NCBI RefSeq assembly: GCF_030252345.1
Contig: NZ_CP126980.1
Span: 6,029,501 to 6,093,500, forward strand
DNA: 64,000 nucleotides
Direction of reading: 5' to 3'
Source of the DNA: Actinoplanes oblitus
GTDB lineage: Bacteria > Actinomycetota > Actinomycetes > Mycobacteriales > Micromonosporaceae
Under the pieces are notes generated by a model, which did no database searches, was not told the origin of the DNA, and saw nothing but the letters and a program-made list of their open reading frames with translations. Both the position numbers and the translations under genes were made by a program. Numbering within the stretch: position 1 is the first letter of the stretch; every line of letters begins with the position of its first letter. Below are positions 17,777 through 26,831 of this stretch, one piece after another.

Positions 17777-18346
17777 TCAGAGCAGCGCGGCCATCGCGTC
17801 GTTCTCGGCGGTCTGCTCGTTGACGACGTGTTTGGCCAGGCTGCGGACGTAGGGGTTGCCGTCCGGGCCGTCCAGCAGCGACCGCGACATGGTGATGGCG
17901 CCCCGGTGGTGCTCGATCATGAGGCGGAGGAACACGGCGGGTGCCGCGCGCGGGTCGGCGCGGTCCAGCTCGCCCAGCTGGGCGGCGCTCAGCATGCCGT
18001 GCTCGGCGCCGCCGGTCGCCGGATCGGCGGCCGGCTCGTCCCACGCGGTCAGCCACTCGTTGGTCTGATCGATCTCGACCTGCTGGTCCTGGATGATGAA
18101 CTCGGCGATCAGGCGGATCCGCTCCGGCACGCCGCCCTTGGCGATCAGCGTGCGGCTCATCGCCACAGCCTGCTCGTGATGGCGCACCATCATCTGCGCG
18201 AAGTGCACGTCGATGCCGGACGGCCGCACCACCGACTCGGCGGCGACGGCCTGCTGCCGTTCCGGCGCGTGGCCGGTGCGCAGCAGGACGGCCGCCACGC
18301 CGGCGATCAGCAGGACCAGTGCCGCGGCCAGGCGACGGAGATTCAC
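17777..18346 (-). CDS. DUF305 exported metal-binding protein
   Basis: 189 residues. An N-terminal hydrophobic segment (VLLIAGVAAVLLRTG) acts as signal or anchor. The mature part has the two paired-His helices that define DUF305: MMVRHHEQAVAMSRTL and MIEHHRGAITMSRSLL; members of this family bind copper through these residues. GTG 18346 follows GAAGGG. It is the last of three same-strand genes after the split copper amine oxidase (62 bp gap), which suggests a role in holding or delivering copper to that enzyme; this is inference. Confidence 0.85.
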   Translation of the reverse strand: MNLRRLAAALVLLIAGVAAVLLRTGHAPERQQAVAAESVVRPSGIDVHFAQMMVRHHEQAVAMSRTLIAKGGVPERIRLIAEFIIQDQQVEIDQTNEWLTAWDEPAADPATGGAEHGMLSAAQLGELDRADPRAAPAVFLRLMIEHHRGAITMSRSLLDGPDGNPYVRSLAKHVVNEQTAENDAMAALL

Positions 18347-18408
18347 GATCAAACCCTTCTTCGGGTACGGCACCGGCCCGGTGACGTGGTCACCGGGCCG
18401 GGCTCGGT

Positions 18409-19755
18409 TCAGTTGCCGCTCGGGCTGACGCTCGGGGCGCCACTCGGGTTGTCGCCCGGGTTGTCGCTCTGGTTGCCGTTCTGGCCGGCGCGTCCGGCCG
18501 GGGTCAGCGGGTTCATCTCGGTGAAGTCCCGCGGCACCAGCTCGAAGCCCTGCCAGTGCATCGGCATCGGGCTCTGGTCCTCGTCGCGCGGCACGTGGTG
18601 GAAGCCGACCCGCACCCAGGCCACCGGGTCGGACAGCTTCTCCTTGTTCTTCACGAAGTCCACGACTGTCTTGTCGTTCAGCGGGCACTCCGGGTCGGAG
18701 GCGTTGTCGCTGGCCCACTTCTCGCAGGCGTTCTTCTGGCTGAAGGTCACGTCCGGCTTGGTCTCCGGGTGCCCCTCGTACCGGTCGCCGCCGGTGGTCA
18801 CCAGCTCGTAGGAGCGCTGGTGCCCGTCGGCGTTCTTGCTGGTCGGGCTGACCATCCGCCACCAGCGCTGGTTCACCTTGGTGAAGGTGCCCTCCTTGGC
18901 GATCGCGGTGCGGGTGGTCTTCAGCTTGGTGGCCACGGTGCCCCGGCCCGCCGTCGTGGTGTCGTACTGCTCGACCTTCTCACCGCCCTTGCCGGCGATG
19001 TTGAAGTCGACCCGCCAGAACGCGTTGTGGTAGTGCATCGTCGAGTAGTCACGGGCGGCCTTGCCGATCGGCCAGCCGTTGCTGCTCGTCGAGTACTCGC
19101 TCGGGGCGAGGTCGCCGGTGGCGCCCAGGCGCGCGGTGATCTGGCCGTCGTCGTGCAGGCGGTACTCGGTGACGTACTCGTACCAGCCGAGCTTGCTGAT
19201 CGTCCGCAGGACCAGGTCGTGTCCCTGCTGCGAGTAGACCTTCTCGACGTCCTGGTCGGTGTTCGGGTCGTACTGGTAGTCGTGCAGGCGGTAGGCCAGG
19301 CCGCGCGGCTCGGCGCTGACGCACAGCACCTTGCGCTGCTCGGGCTCGCCGCCACCGTCGGAGCCCAGCCGGATCGAGCCGCCCTTGCAGTCGTCGCCGG
19401 TGAGCGTCTCCATGCCGTAACCGCCCATGCCGATGGCGGTGAGGTCGTTGTACTCGGTGTCACCGGTGTCGTAGGGCACGTTCAGCTGCGCGAGCCGGAT
19501 CGAGTCCAGCACCTGCACCGGCTTCGGGTAACGCTTGGTGGCCACGAAGACGTGGTCCAGGACCAGGCCGGCCTTGTCGTTGATCCGCCAGCACATCTGC
19601 CAGGTGGTCCCGTTCGGCAGGGTCTCCTTGACCATCGCCGAGGCACCGCACGGCGTCGCCGCCGCCGGAGCCGCCTGGGCGGCGGCGGGCGCGGTCACCG
19701 CCAGCGTGGCCGCGGTCAGGACCGCGGCGGCCCCGGCGATCATTCGGTACGTCAT
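18409..19755 (-). CDS. Secreted copper amine oxidase, catalytic domain only
   Basis: 448 residues: signal peptide (AAAVLTAATLAVTAPAAAQAAP) and a copper amine oxidase catalytic domain, which oxidises primary amines to aldehydes with hydrogen peroxide. Active-site residues align: Asp96 (YDTGDTEY, base), Tyr192 in GWYEY (topaquinone precursor; the usual preceding Asn is Trp), copper ligands His241 and His243 (MHYHNAF), and His387 (HVPRDED). The usual N-terminal N2/N3 domains are missing here but a separate upstream gene appears to supply them. The tail is Gly/Asn/Ser/Pro rich. ATG 19755 is 17 bp after the upstream stop. Confidence 0.86.
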   Translation of the reverse strand: MTYRMIAGAAAVLTAATLAVTAPAAAQAAPAAATPCGASAMVKETLPNGTTWQMCWRINDKAGLVLDHVFVATKRYPKPVQVLDSIRLAQLNVPYDTGDTEYNDLTAIGMGGYGMETLTGDDCKGGSIRLGSDGGGEPEQRKVLCVSAEPRGLAYRLHDYQYDPNTDQDVEKVYSQQGHDLVLRTISKLGWYEYVTEYRLHDDGQITARLGATGDLAPSEYSTSSNGWPIGKAARDYSTMHYHNAFWRVDFNIAGKGGEKVEQYDTTTAGRGTVATKLKTTRTAIAKEGTFTKVNQRWWRMVSPTSKNADGHQRSYELVTTGGDRYEGHPETKPDVTFSQKNACEKWASDNASDPECPLNDKTVVDFVKNKEKLSDPVAWVRVGFHHVPRDEDQSPMPMHWQGFELVPRDFTEMNPLTPAGRAGQNGNQSDNPGDNPSGAPSVSPSGN

Positions 19756-19772
19756 GCTGCTGCGAACCCCGT

Positions 19773-20501
19773 TCACTTGAGCCGGGCGACCTTGCGCCCG
19801 GACAGGTCGACGACGACGTCGGTGACGTTGATGTAGTGGCCGTCCGCGCTCTTGACGATCAGCTGCACGCACCGGTCCTTGCCGCACTGGCTCGCGCCCC
19901 GGTCGGCGGGCTTGGCGGTGTAGATGTGCGCGATCGGCTCGGCGCCGGCCGCCGCGTCGAATGCCTTGCCCGTGGCCTTCTGATAGGCCGTCTTGAAGTC
20001 GGCGCCCAGCGGGTCGGCGGCCAGCAGGTCGAGCGCGACCTTGGCCTCCTGCGGGGACGCCGGCGGCTGCATGCCGGCCGCCGTGAACGACTTGGCGATC
20101 TTGCCGGACTTCAGGTCGACGACCTGCTTGACCAGCCTCTCCGTCTGGTAGTCGTAGAAGTAGACCTCGGCCTGCCGGCCGCCGTCCTCGTCCAGCTCGG
20201 TGGCCAGGTACTCCGGGCCGGCCTTGCCCGTCACGTCCCGGGCGTTCGCCGCCAGTTGCGGCGTGAGCGCGGCGGCACGCGCCTTGTCGACCTCGGTACC
20301 GGTCAGCGGGTCACTGCCGGTGCCGGTGGCGGCCTCCGGCAGCGGGCTCGGGTCGGAGACCCGGGCCTGCTCGGCCGGCGCGGCCGAGGTGGGCGATGTG
20401 GTGGGCGCGGCGTGCGCCTGCCAGGAGGCGAGGCCGAAGGCGCTCACCGCGGACACCGTGGCCAGGCCCAGACCCCAGCCCCATTTTCGGTATCGATCCA
20501 C
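19773..20501 (-). CDS. Exported protein resembling the N2/N3 domains of copper amine oxidase
   Basis: About 242 residues. After a signal peptide (GLGLATVSAVSAFGLASWQAHA) and a Pro/Thr linker come two small alpha-beta units: PLTGTEVDKARAAALTP with EVYFYDYQTERLVKQVVDL, and QPPASPQEAKVALDLLAADP, then a C-terminal strand region with KCxxxxC-like DRGASQCGKDRCVQL. The order matches N2 then N3 of copper amine oxidases, which build the substrate channel. The catalytic domain is the next gene. The ATG at 20510 sits directly on GGGGAGGA, whereas the GTG at 20501 is ideally spaced, so I use GTG. Confidence 0.68.
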   Translation of the reverse strand: MDRYRKWGWGLGLATVSAVSAFGLASWQAHAAPTTSPTSAAPAEQARVSDPSPLPEAATGTGSDPLTGTEVDKARAAALTPQLAANARDVTGKAGPEYLATELDEDGGRQAEVYFYDYQTERLVKQVVDLKSGKIAKSFTAAGMQPPASPQEAKVALDLLAADPLGADFKTAYQKATGKAFDAAAGAEPIAHIYTAKPADRGASQCGKDRCVQLIVKSADGHYINVTDVVVDLSGRKVARLK

Positions 20502-20601
20502 TGTTGGCATTCCTCCCCGTCGCTTTGGTGATGCGCCAGGGACCCTCCCAAGTAGAGGGTAAAATTCACGTAAGGTGATTTAATCGCCATCTTTGTCAAC
20601 A

Positions 20602-22092
20602 ATGGCAACCGGACTGCTCCCGAATACGACCCGGCTGGAAACCGTCACCGGGTGTCATCACGATGTGAGTAACCGGTTGATGCGGTGTTACCTGGCTGTC
20701 GCGGCGGCCGGGCTGGCCGGGTTCCTGGTCGTGCCCGACGGCGGCACGCTCCAGCTGATCTGGCAGGTCGGTTGCGGCTGGTTCGCCGCCGCCGCGATCA
20801 TCGTCGGGGTACGCCGCAGCCGGCCCGCCATGGCCGTGTCGTGGTGGCTGTTCGCGCTCGGGGTGGCCGGGAACTCCGGCGGGATCCTGGTGGAGTACGT
20901 GCTCACGCGTACGCAGCTCAGTCCTGGTTTTCCGTCCTGGGCCGACGCCGCCTACCTGTCGCTGTATCCCGCCGTGGCGGCGGGGATGTTCCTGCTGATC
21001 CGCCGCCGCACCGCGCACCGGGACTGGTCGAGCCTCGTCGACGCGACCACGCTGACCACCGGGATCGGCCTGCTGGCCTGGGTCTTCATGGTCAAGCCGG
21101 CCGCCGCCGACCCGACGATCGGGTTGCTCGGGCACATCGTCAGCGTCGCCTACCCGCTGGGCGACGTGGTGCTGCTGGCCATGACGGTGCGGCTGATGCT
21201 CAGCGGCAGCGGCCAGAACACCTCGTTCCGGCTGGTGTCGGCCGCGCTGATCTGCTTCCTGGCCGGTGACGGCACGTGGGCGTTGATCAACCAGATGGCA
21301 TGGGAGCCGGGCCCCGTCGCGCACCGAGTGCTCGCCGACATCTTCCTCGCCGGTTACCTGCTGTTCGGCGCCGCCGCCGTGCACCAGGACGCCCGGTCGC
21401 TGGCCCGGACCGTGGCGCCGCGACCGGCCCGGATCAGCCGGCCGTTGCTGCTCGCGCTCACCTTCGCCTCGCTGATCGGTCCGGGCCTGCTGATCGTGCA
21501 GGCGACCCAGAACCGGGTGACCGATGTGCTGTCGATAGCGGTGGGCTGCGCCGCGCTGTTCCTGCTCGTGGTCACCCGCATGTCGCAGCTGCTCACCCAG
21601 CTCGACGTGCAGACCGAGAAGGCTCGCGAGCTGGCCGTCACCGACGAGCTGACCGGCCTGCCGAACCGCCGCGCCTGGAACACCGAACTGCCGCGGGGCA
21701 TCGAGCGGGCGCGGCGCAGCGGCGCTCCGCTGACCGTCGCGGTGATCGACATCGACCACTTCAAGAAGTTCAACGACGCGTACGGGCATCCGGCCGGTGA
21801 CCGCCTGCTCAAGGAGTCCGCGGCAGCATGGTCGTCGCAGTCCCGCGAGGTCGACCACCTGGCCCGGTACGGCGGCGAGGAGTTCGTGCTGATGCTGCCG
21901 GACGCGACGGTGGAGCAGGCTCGCGAGATCGTCGACCGGATGCGGCTGGCCACCCCGCTGGGGCAGTCGTTCTCGGCCGGGGTCGCGCAGTGGGACGGCA
22001 CCGAGACGTCCGAGGAGCTGACGGCCCGCGCGGACGCGGCGCTCTACCAGGCCAAGGCCGGTGGCCGGAACCGGGTCGCGGTGCCCGCCTGA
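20602..22092 (+). CDS. Membrane diguanylate cyclase (GGDEF)
   Basis: 496 residues with about ten hydrophobic helices in the first 330 residues and a C-terminal GGDEF domain. The domain has TDELTGLPNRRAW, the metal site DIDHFKKFND, and the active loop RYGGEEF. An RxxD inhibition site (REVD) stands at the correct distance upstream, so the enzyme should make cyclic-di-GMP under product feedback. No EAL domain. The start is taken at ATG 20602; a TTG at 20593 is also in frame. It is divergent from the amine oxidase operon across ~100 bp of AT-richer DNA. Confidence 0.88.
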   Translation: MATGLLPNTTRLETVTGCHHDVSNRLMRCYLAVAAAGLAGFLVVPDGGTLQLIWQVGCGWFAAAAIIVGVRRSRPAMAVSWWLFALGVAGNSGGILVEYVLTRTQLSPGFPSWADAAYLSLYPAVAAGMFLLIRRRTAHRDWSSLVDATTLTTGIGLLAWVFMVKPAAADPTIGLLGHIVSVAYPLGDVVLLAMTVRLMLSGSGQNTSFRLVSAALICFLAGDGTWALINQMAWEPGPVAHRVLADIFLAGYLLFGAAAVHQDARSLARTVAPRPARISRPLLLALTFASLIGPGLLIVQATQNRVTDVLSIAVGCAALFLLVVTRMSQLLTQLDVQTEKARELAVTDELTGLPNRRAWNTELPRGIERARRSGAPLTVAVIDIDHFKKFNDAYGHPAGDRLLKESAAAWSSQSREVDHLARYGGEEFVLMLPDATVEQAREIVDRMRLATPLGQSFSAGVAQWDGTETSEELTARADAALYQAKAGGRNRVAVPA

Positions 22093-22111
22093 CCGTTCGC
22101 CGGCGCGCGTC

Positions 22112-22207
22112 TCAGCGGCGGCCGTTCCGTTTGCGCAGCATGACGATGATGCCCGCGACCACCAGGAGCAGCGGGAGGACGAGCCCCCACATCAGCCAAC
22201 CGTTCAT
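22112..22207 (-). CDS. 31-residue single-pass membrane protein
   Basis: A very short gene: MNGWLMWGLVLPLLLVVAG, then a few hydrophobic residues and a basic end RKRNGRR. It has a strong ribosome site GGGAGAGG at normal spacing. One membrane helix with a positive inside tail is the only feature. The codon use is normal. Function unknown; it is divergent from another tiny membrane protein gene. Confidence 0.6.
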   Translation of the reverse strand: MNGWLMWGLVLPLLLVVAGIIVMLRKRNGRR

Positions 22208-22307
22208 GCGAGCCTCTCCCCTGCGGCGATTCCGGCCCGGCCAGGGTCGCAGGCGCCGGGGGCGCGGCGGATCATCCCTGCCGGGTGACCTCGCGTACAG
22301 TGCGGTC

Positions 22308-22469
22308 GTGTTCGACTTCGAGGCCGACCCGCCGCCCAGCCAGCCGCCCCGGAGGCGCTTCGCCGCGCTGTCCCGGACGTTCGCCGTGATGGTGGGACTG
22401 GCCCTCGCCGCGCTGGCGGCTCTCGCCTTCCTGCTGTTCTGGACACTCAAGGTGATGCAGAACACCTAG
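22308..22469 (+). CDS. 53-residue single-pass membrane protein
   Basis: Starts at GTG 22308: acidic, proline-rich N-terminus (FDFEADPPPSQPP), then a membrane helix (VMVGLALAALAALAFLLFW) near the C-terminus. Unrecognised family. It overlaps the convergent TraR/DksA gene by four bases. No strong ribosome site, so a leaderless mRNA is possible. Confidence 0.5.
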   Translation: MFDFEADPPPSQPPRRRFAALSRTFAVMVGLALAALAALAFLLFWTLKVMQNT

Positions 22470-22792
22470 GAGCACTCGACGCAGCAGCGGGCGAATGGGC
22501 GCGCGGCGAGCCGTGCCGGGGCGATCGGCCGCCCGCATCGCTCGCAGATGCCGTAACCGCCGGCGTCCACCCGGCGCAGCGCGTCGTCGAGCTCGGCGAT
22601 CCGGTCCCGGGCGGCGGCCAGCAGCGCGGTCAGCTGGGCGCGTTCGAACCCGATGGTGGCGCCTTCCGGATCGTGCTCGTCGTCGGCGTTCGAGTCCCGC
22701 GACGCCGCGAACAGCGCCTGCAGGTCGCGGGCCAGGGTGGCGGCCTCGGACTCCGCGTCCGCCCGCCGGCGCAGCAGCTCGTCGCGCACCAT
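22466..22792 (-). CDS. TraR/DksA-type zinc-finger protein
   Basis: 108 residues. A helical coiled-coil N-terminal half is followed by a four-cysteine zinc finger: CERCGRPIAPARL and the final CCVEC. The GGYGICERCG motif is diagnostic of the DksA/TraR family, which enters the RNA polymerase secondary channel to modulate initiation. Actinobacterial small members like this are common, and their targets are mostly unknown. Divergent from the membrane gene at 22921. Confidence 0.88.
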   Translation of the reverse strand: MVRDELLRRRADAESEAATLARDLQALFAASRDSNADDEHDPEGATIGFERAQLTALLAAARDRIAELDDALRRVDAGGYGICERCGRPIAPARLAARPFARCCVECS

Positions 22793-22920
22793 GGTCCGAG
22801 ACTAACCACGTCACCCCGGACCGGACTTGTGAAGGGTTCGGGGAGAAGTCGTGGGGAAGCTCCTCGACGACGTGGCGCGACCCTACGATCGGCGCCGGAC
22901 GCCGACCGTGGAGAAGCCGA

Positions 22921-23583
22921 ATGACATTCTTGTGGGATCTGGCCGATCGGGACGCCGAGGATCCGGGGCCGGCCCCGGCGCGCAGGACGGCTCCCTGGAG
23001 TCGCCGCGGCCTGGTGCACCTGGCCCTGGGCTGTTCCGGCTGGCTGCTTCTCGTGCCGGTGTTGCGGCTCGCCCTGTCGCCGTCGTTCGGCGGGTCGTAC
23101 CTGGCGCTGGCGCTCTGGTTCGCCACCCTGCTGCTCGCGGCCTCGGTATCGATCACGGCCGTCCTGATCGCCTGCCTGCGACGGTCGTGGGCGGTCGCCG
23201 CCCTGAGCCTGGTCCTGGCCGCCGCCGGGGTAATCGCCACTACCCGGCAGCCGTCGCCGCTGGACTACGTCGACTACCAGTACCGCACCCATCGCGCCGC
23301 GTTCGCCGGGCTGGCCGAGGACTACCGGGCCGGGCGTCTCGACCGCGAGGGTGACCTGGTGCTGCCGGCCGAGCTGCGCCCGCTGTGCCCGACCGGGTTC
23401 GCCTACGCCGGCCCCACGGCGGTGTTCATCCAAATCTGGCAGGACTGGCGGGCGGAGGCGGGGACCGGTCTCGCGTACTACCCGGGCCCGCCCGACATGG
23501 CGAACTACATCAACACCGCACCGGGCGGTCAGGGCCTGCCGCGGCGGGAGGTGGGCGACGGGTGGTGGTGGGTGACGGCGTAG
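22921..23583 (+). CDS. Membrane protein of unknown function
   Basis: 220 residues. The first 30 are acidic then basic, followed by three membrane helices (LALGCSGWLLLVPVLRL, LALWFATLLLAASVSITAVLIA, VAALSLVLAAAGVIA) and a ~110-residue soluble C-terminal domain rich in Tyr and Trp (DYVDYQYRTHRAAF, IQIWQDWRAE, GDGWWWVTA). I do not recognise it. ATG 22921 follows GGAGAAG. A bidirectional terminator follows directly. Confidence 0.7.
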   Translation: MTFLWDLADRDAEDPGPAPARRTAPWSRRGLVHLALGCSGWLLLVPVLRLALSPSFGGSYLALALWFATLLLAASVSITAVLIACLRRSWAVAALSLVLAAAGVIATTRQPSPLDYVDYQYRTHRAAFAGLAEDYRAGRLDREGDLVLPAELRPLCPTGFAYAGPTAVFIQIWQDWRAEAGTGLAYYPGPPDMANYINTAPGGQGLPRREVGDGWWWVTA

Positions 23584-23593
23584 GTCCGCCGAA

Positions 23594-23622
23594 GGGCGCC
23601 CACCGGCCTGCGGTGGGCGCCC
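23594..23622. terminator. Bidirectional stem-loop terminator
   Basis: A perfect 12-bp stem GGGCGCCCACCG with a 5-nt loop, placed in the 51-bp gap between the convergent membrane-protein and GH62 genes. It serves both strands. No U-tract, as usual in high-GC actinobacteria. Confidence 0.8.
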
Positions 23623-23634
23623 GTCGCGAACCGA

Positions 23635-25119
23635 TCAGCGGACCAGCGTCAGCAGGCCCGGCCGGTACGGCAGCAGCCCGTAGTCGCCGCCGGAGCTCGG
23701 CGAGCGGCCCTGGTAGAGCAGCTGCAGGTGGCACGGGTCGACGGTCATGGTCTGATCGGCGCTGACCCGGACCAGTTCGCCGTGGCTGATGTCGTTGGTC
23801 CAGGTGGCGCCGCTGTTCGCCTTGCCCGCGAACGGGTTGCCCTCGGTCGCGGCCTGCGGGGTCCACGACCCGGCGAGGCTGGTGGCGGTGAAGGAACGGA
23901 AGTACCTGCCGTTCGCGCCGACCGCCTCCACGGTCATCAGGTACTGGTTCTGGCCCTGCACCTTGTACACCTGGGGCGCCTCGAACAGGTTGTTCGTCGT
24001 GTCGCTCATGACCACCGTCGAGGTGCTGCCGAAGCTGCCCGGGAAGTTCCCGATCGGCATGCTGGCCCGGTAGATCTTGCCGTTGTCCCCGGCGAAGAAC
24101 AGGTACATGTTCGTGCCGTCACCGATGATCGTCTGGTCGATCGGCCCGGTGCCGGAGCCGGAGATGGTTCCGGTGAACAGCGGCTGCGCCGCGGACCAGC
24201 CGTTGGCGTTGGTCGGGTCGCTCGAGGTCCGGTAGGAGAACGCCGAGCCGCCCCACTGGTAGGTGAGCACCCAGATGTTCTTCGGCGCGAAGTAGAACAG
24301 CGACGGCGCGACAGCCGCCGACGTCATCTTGTTCTGGGTCGCCGAGCCCAGGTCCGACCAGTTGGTGATCGGGCCGAAGTTCATCGAGCCCCACGACGAC
24401 CCGGTGTCGTGCGTGGTGGCGTAGACCAGTTGCTTGCCGTTGTACGGCGCGGTGGTGAAGTCCTTGAGCGAGGCCCAGCCCGACCTCGGGGTGGCCAGCG
24501 CGCCCGTCGAGGACCACTTGTACGTCGACGGCAGCGCGCAGGTGCCGGTCGACGTGGCCGTCGGCGTCGACGACCCGACCTGGACGAGCTGCCACTGCTG
24601 GTTGGCGCCGTTCCAGTCGGCGTACTGCGCGACGGCGCCGCCGTCGGCGGTGGAGGCGCCCTGCACCTCGACGGCCTTGCCGCTGTTGCGGTTGATCAGC
24701 TGGATGTAGCCGTCCACGTCCTGGACGCTGAACTGCTGATTCGTGGTGTTGTTGTCGGTCCACTGCACGATCGCGCCGCCGTCGGCCGTCGACAGGTTGT
24801 AGACGTCCAGCACCTTGCCGGACAACTTCGACTTGAGCCGGTAGAAACCACCACCGGAGTCGACGAACTGCCACTGCTGCTGCGCCTGGTCGTTGCGCGC
24901 CCACTGAACGATCTTGGCCCCGTCATTGGTGGCCAGGTTGTACACGTCCAGCGCCTTGCCACTGTTGCGGTTGACCAGCACGTACGAAGCGCTGGTGTTG
25001 ATCGTCGAGGCGGAGGCCTGGGAGGCGGTGATCGCCACGGCGGCACCACCGGCGGCGAGGGTCACCGCGGCGAGGGCGACACGCCACCAGCGGCGCCGTC
25101 CCGGTCGGGTTGTCATCAT
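23635..25119 (-). CDS. Secreted GH62 alpha-L-arabinofuranosidase with N-terminal ricin-type lectin domain
   Basis: 494 residues. Twin-arginine-like signal ([18 protein letters not shown]), a three-unit ricin-B lectin (CBM13) with repeated QQW and Asn/Asp-Gly motifs (residues about 40-165), a Thr/Ser linker, and a GH62 five-bladed catalytic domain. The likely catalytic residues are the Asp in SLKDFT, the Asp in GPIDQTI and the Glu in [10 protein letters not shown]. It cuts arabinose side chains from arabinoxylan. ATG 25119 follows GAGGAG; 32 bp after the xylanase stop, so the two form an operon that debranches and cuts xylan. Confidence 0.94.
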   Translation of the reverse strand: MMTTRPGRRRWWRVALAAVTLAAGGAAVAITASQASASTINTSASYVLVNRNSGKALDVYNLATNDGAKIVQWARNDQAQQQWQFVDSGGGFYRLKSKLSGKVLDVYNLSTADGGAIVQWTDNNTTNQQFSVQDVDGYIQLINRNSGKAVEVQGASTADGGAVAQYADWNGANQQWQLVQVGSSTPTATSTGTCALPSTYKWSSTGALATPRSGWASLKDFTTAPYNGKQLVYATTHDTGSSWGSMNFGPITNWSDLGSATQNKMTSAAVAPSLFYFAPKNIWVLTYQWGGSAFSYRTSSDPTNANGWSAAQPLFTGTISGSGTGPIDQTIIGDGTNMYLFFAGDNGKIYRASMPIGNFPGSFGSTSTVVMSDTTNNLFEAPQVYKVQGQNQYLMTVEAVGANGRYFRSFTATSLAGSWTPQAATEGNPFAGKANSGATWTNDISHGELVRVSADQTMTVDPCHLQLLYQGRSPSSGGDYGLLPYRPGLLTLVR

Positions 25120-25151
25120 GTGCTCCTCGGGGATGGTTCGGGAACTGGCGG

Positions 25152-26471
<1,320 letters not shown>

Positions 26472-26506
26472 TCACCGAGGTGCGGCCATTTCCGGATGGC
26501 CATTGA

Positions 26507-26520
26507 TGGGAGCGATCCCA
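26507..26520 (-). promoter_or_regulatory. CebR/LacI-type operator upstream of the xylanase operon
   Basis: TGGGAGCGATCCCA differs at one position from TGGGAGCGCTCCCA, the known site of the cellobiose-responsive repressor CebR in actinomycetes. It sits between the proposed -10 and the xylanase start, a typical repressing position. No cebR gene is in the window. Confidence 0.6.
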
Positions 26521-26532
26521 AGCTGCTGACGG

Positions 26533-26561
26533 ATATTGCCAGAACATTTTCTAGGACTCAA
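26533..26561 (-). promoter_or_regulatory. Candidate promoter of the xylanase operon
   Basis: On the minus strand TTGAGT and CAATAT are separated by 17 bp, ending about 13 bp before the operator. The -10 match is weak (three of six). An alternative is an ECF-type promoter around GCGAACTT in the same area, which would matter if the divergent sigma factor drives this operon. Confidence 0.3.
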
Positions 26562-26831
26562 GTTCGCATCGAGAAATGGCCGCCGCCGCGCCGAGGCGGC
26601 AACATATCAGCAGGTCAGCAGCGCATAAGTCGCGACCCGGCAACCCGCGGCCACATAACAACTTTTCGGGGATGCAATTCTGAAATCTCGCTGAAATTAC
26701 CCTCGCGGAGGAAAGGGATAGCTGGTTGTAGCCGACGTGAGAGGGACCGCAAGGCGTTCCGGGAAAGCCCGGGCCGGGTTACCATTCCCCGCTGGCGGGG
26801 CGGCCCGCCGACCGGACAGAGGTATGCGTTG

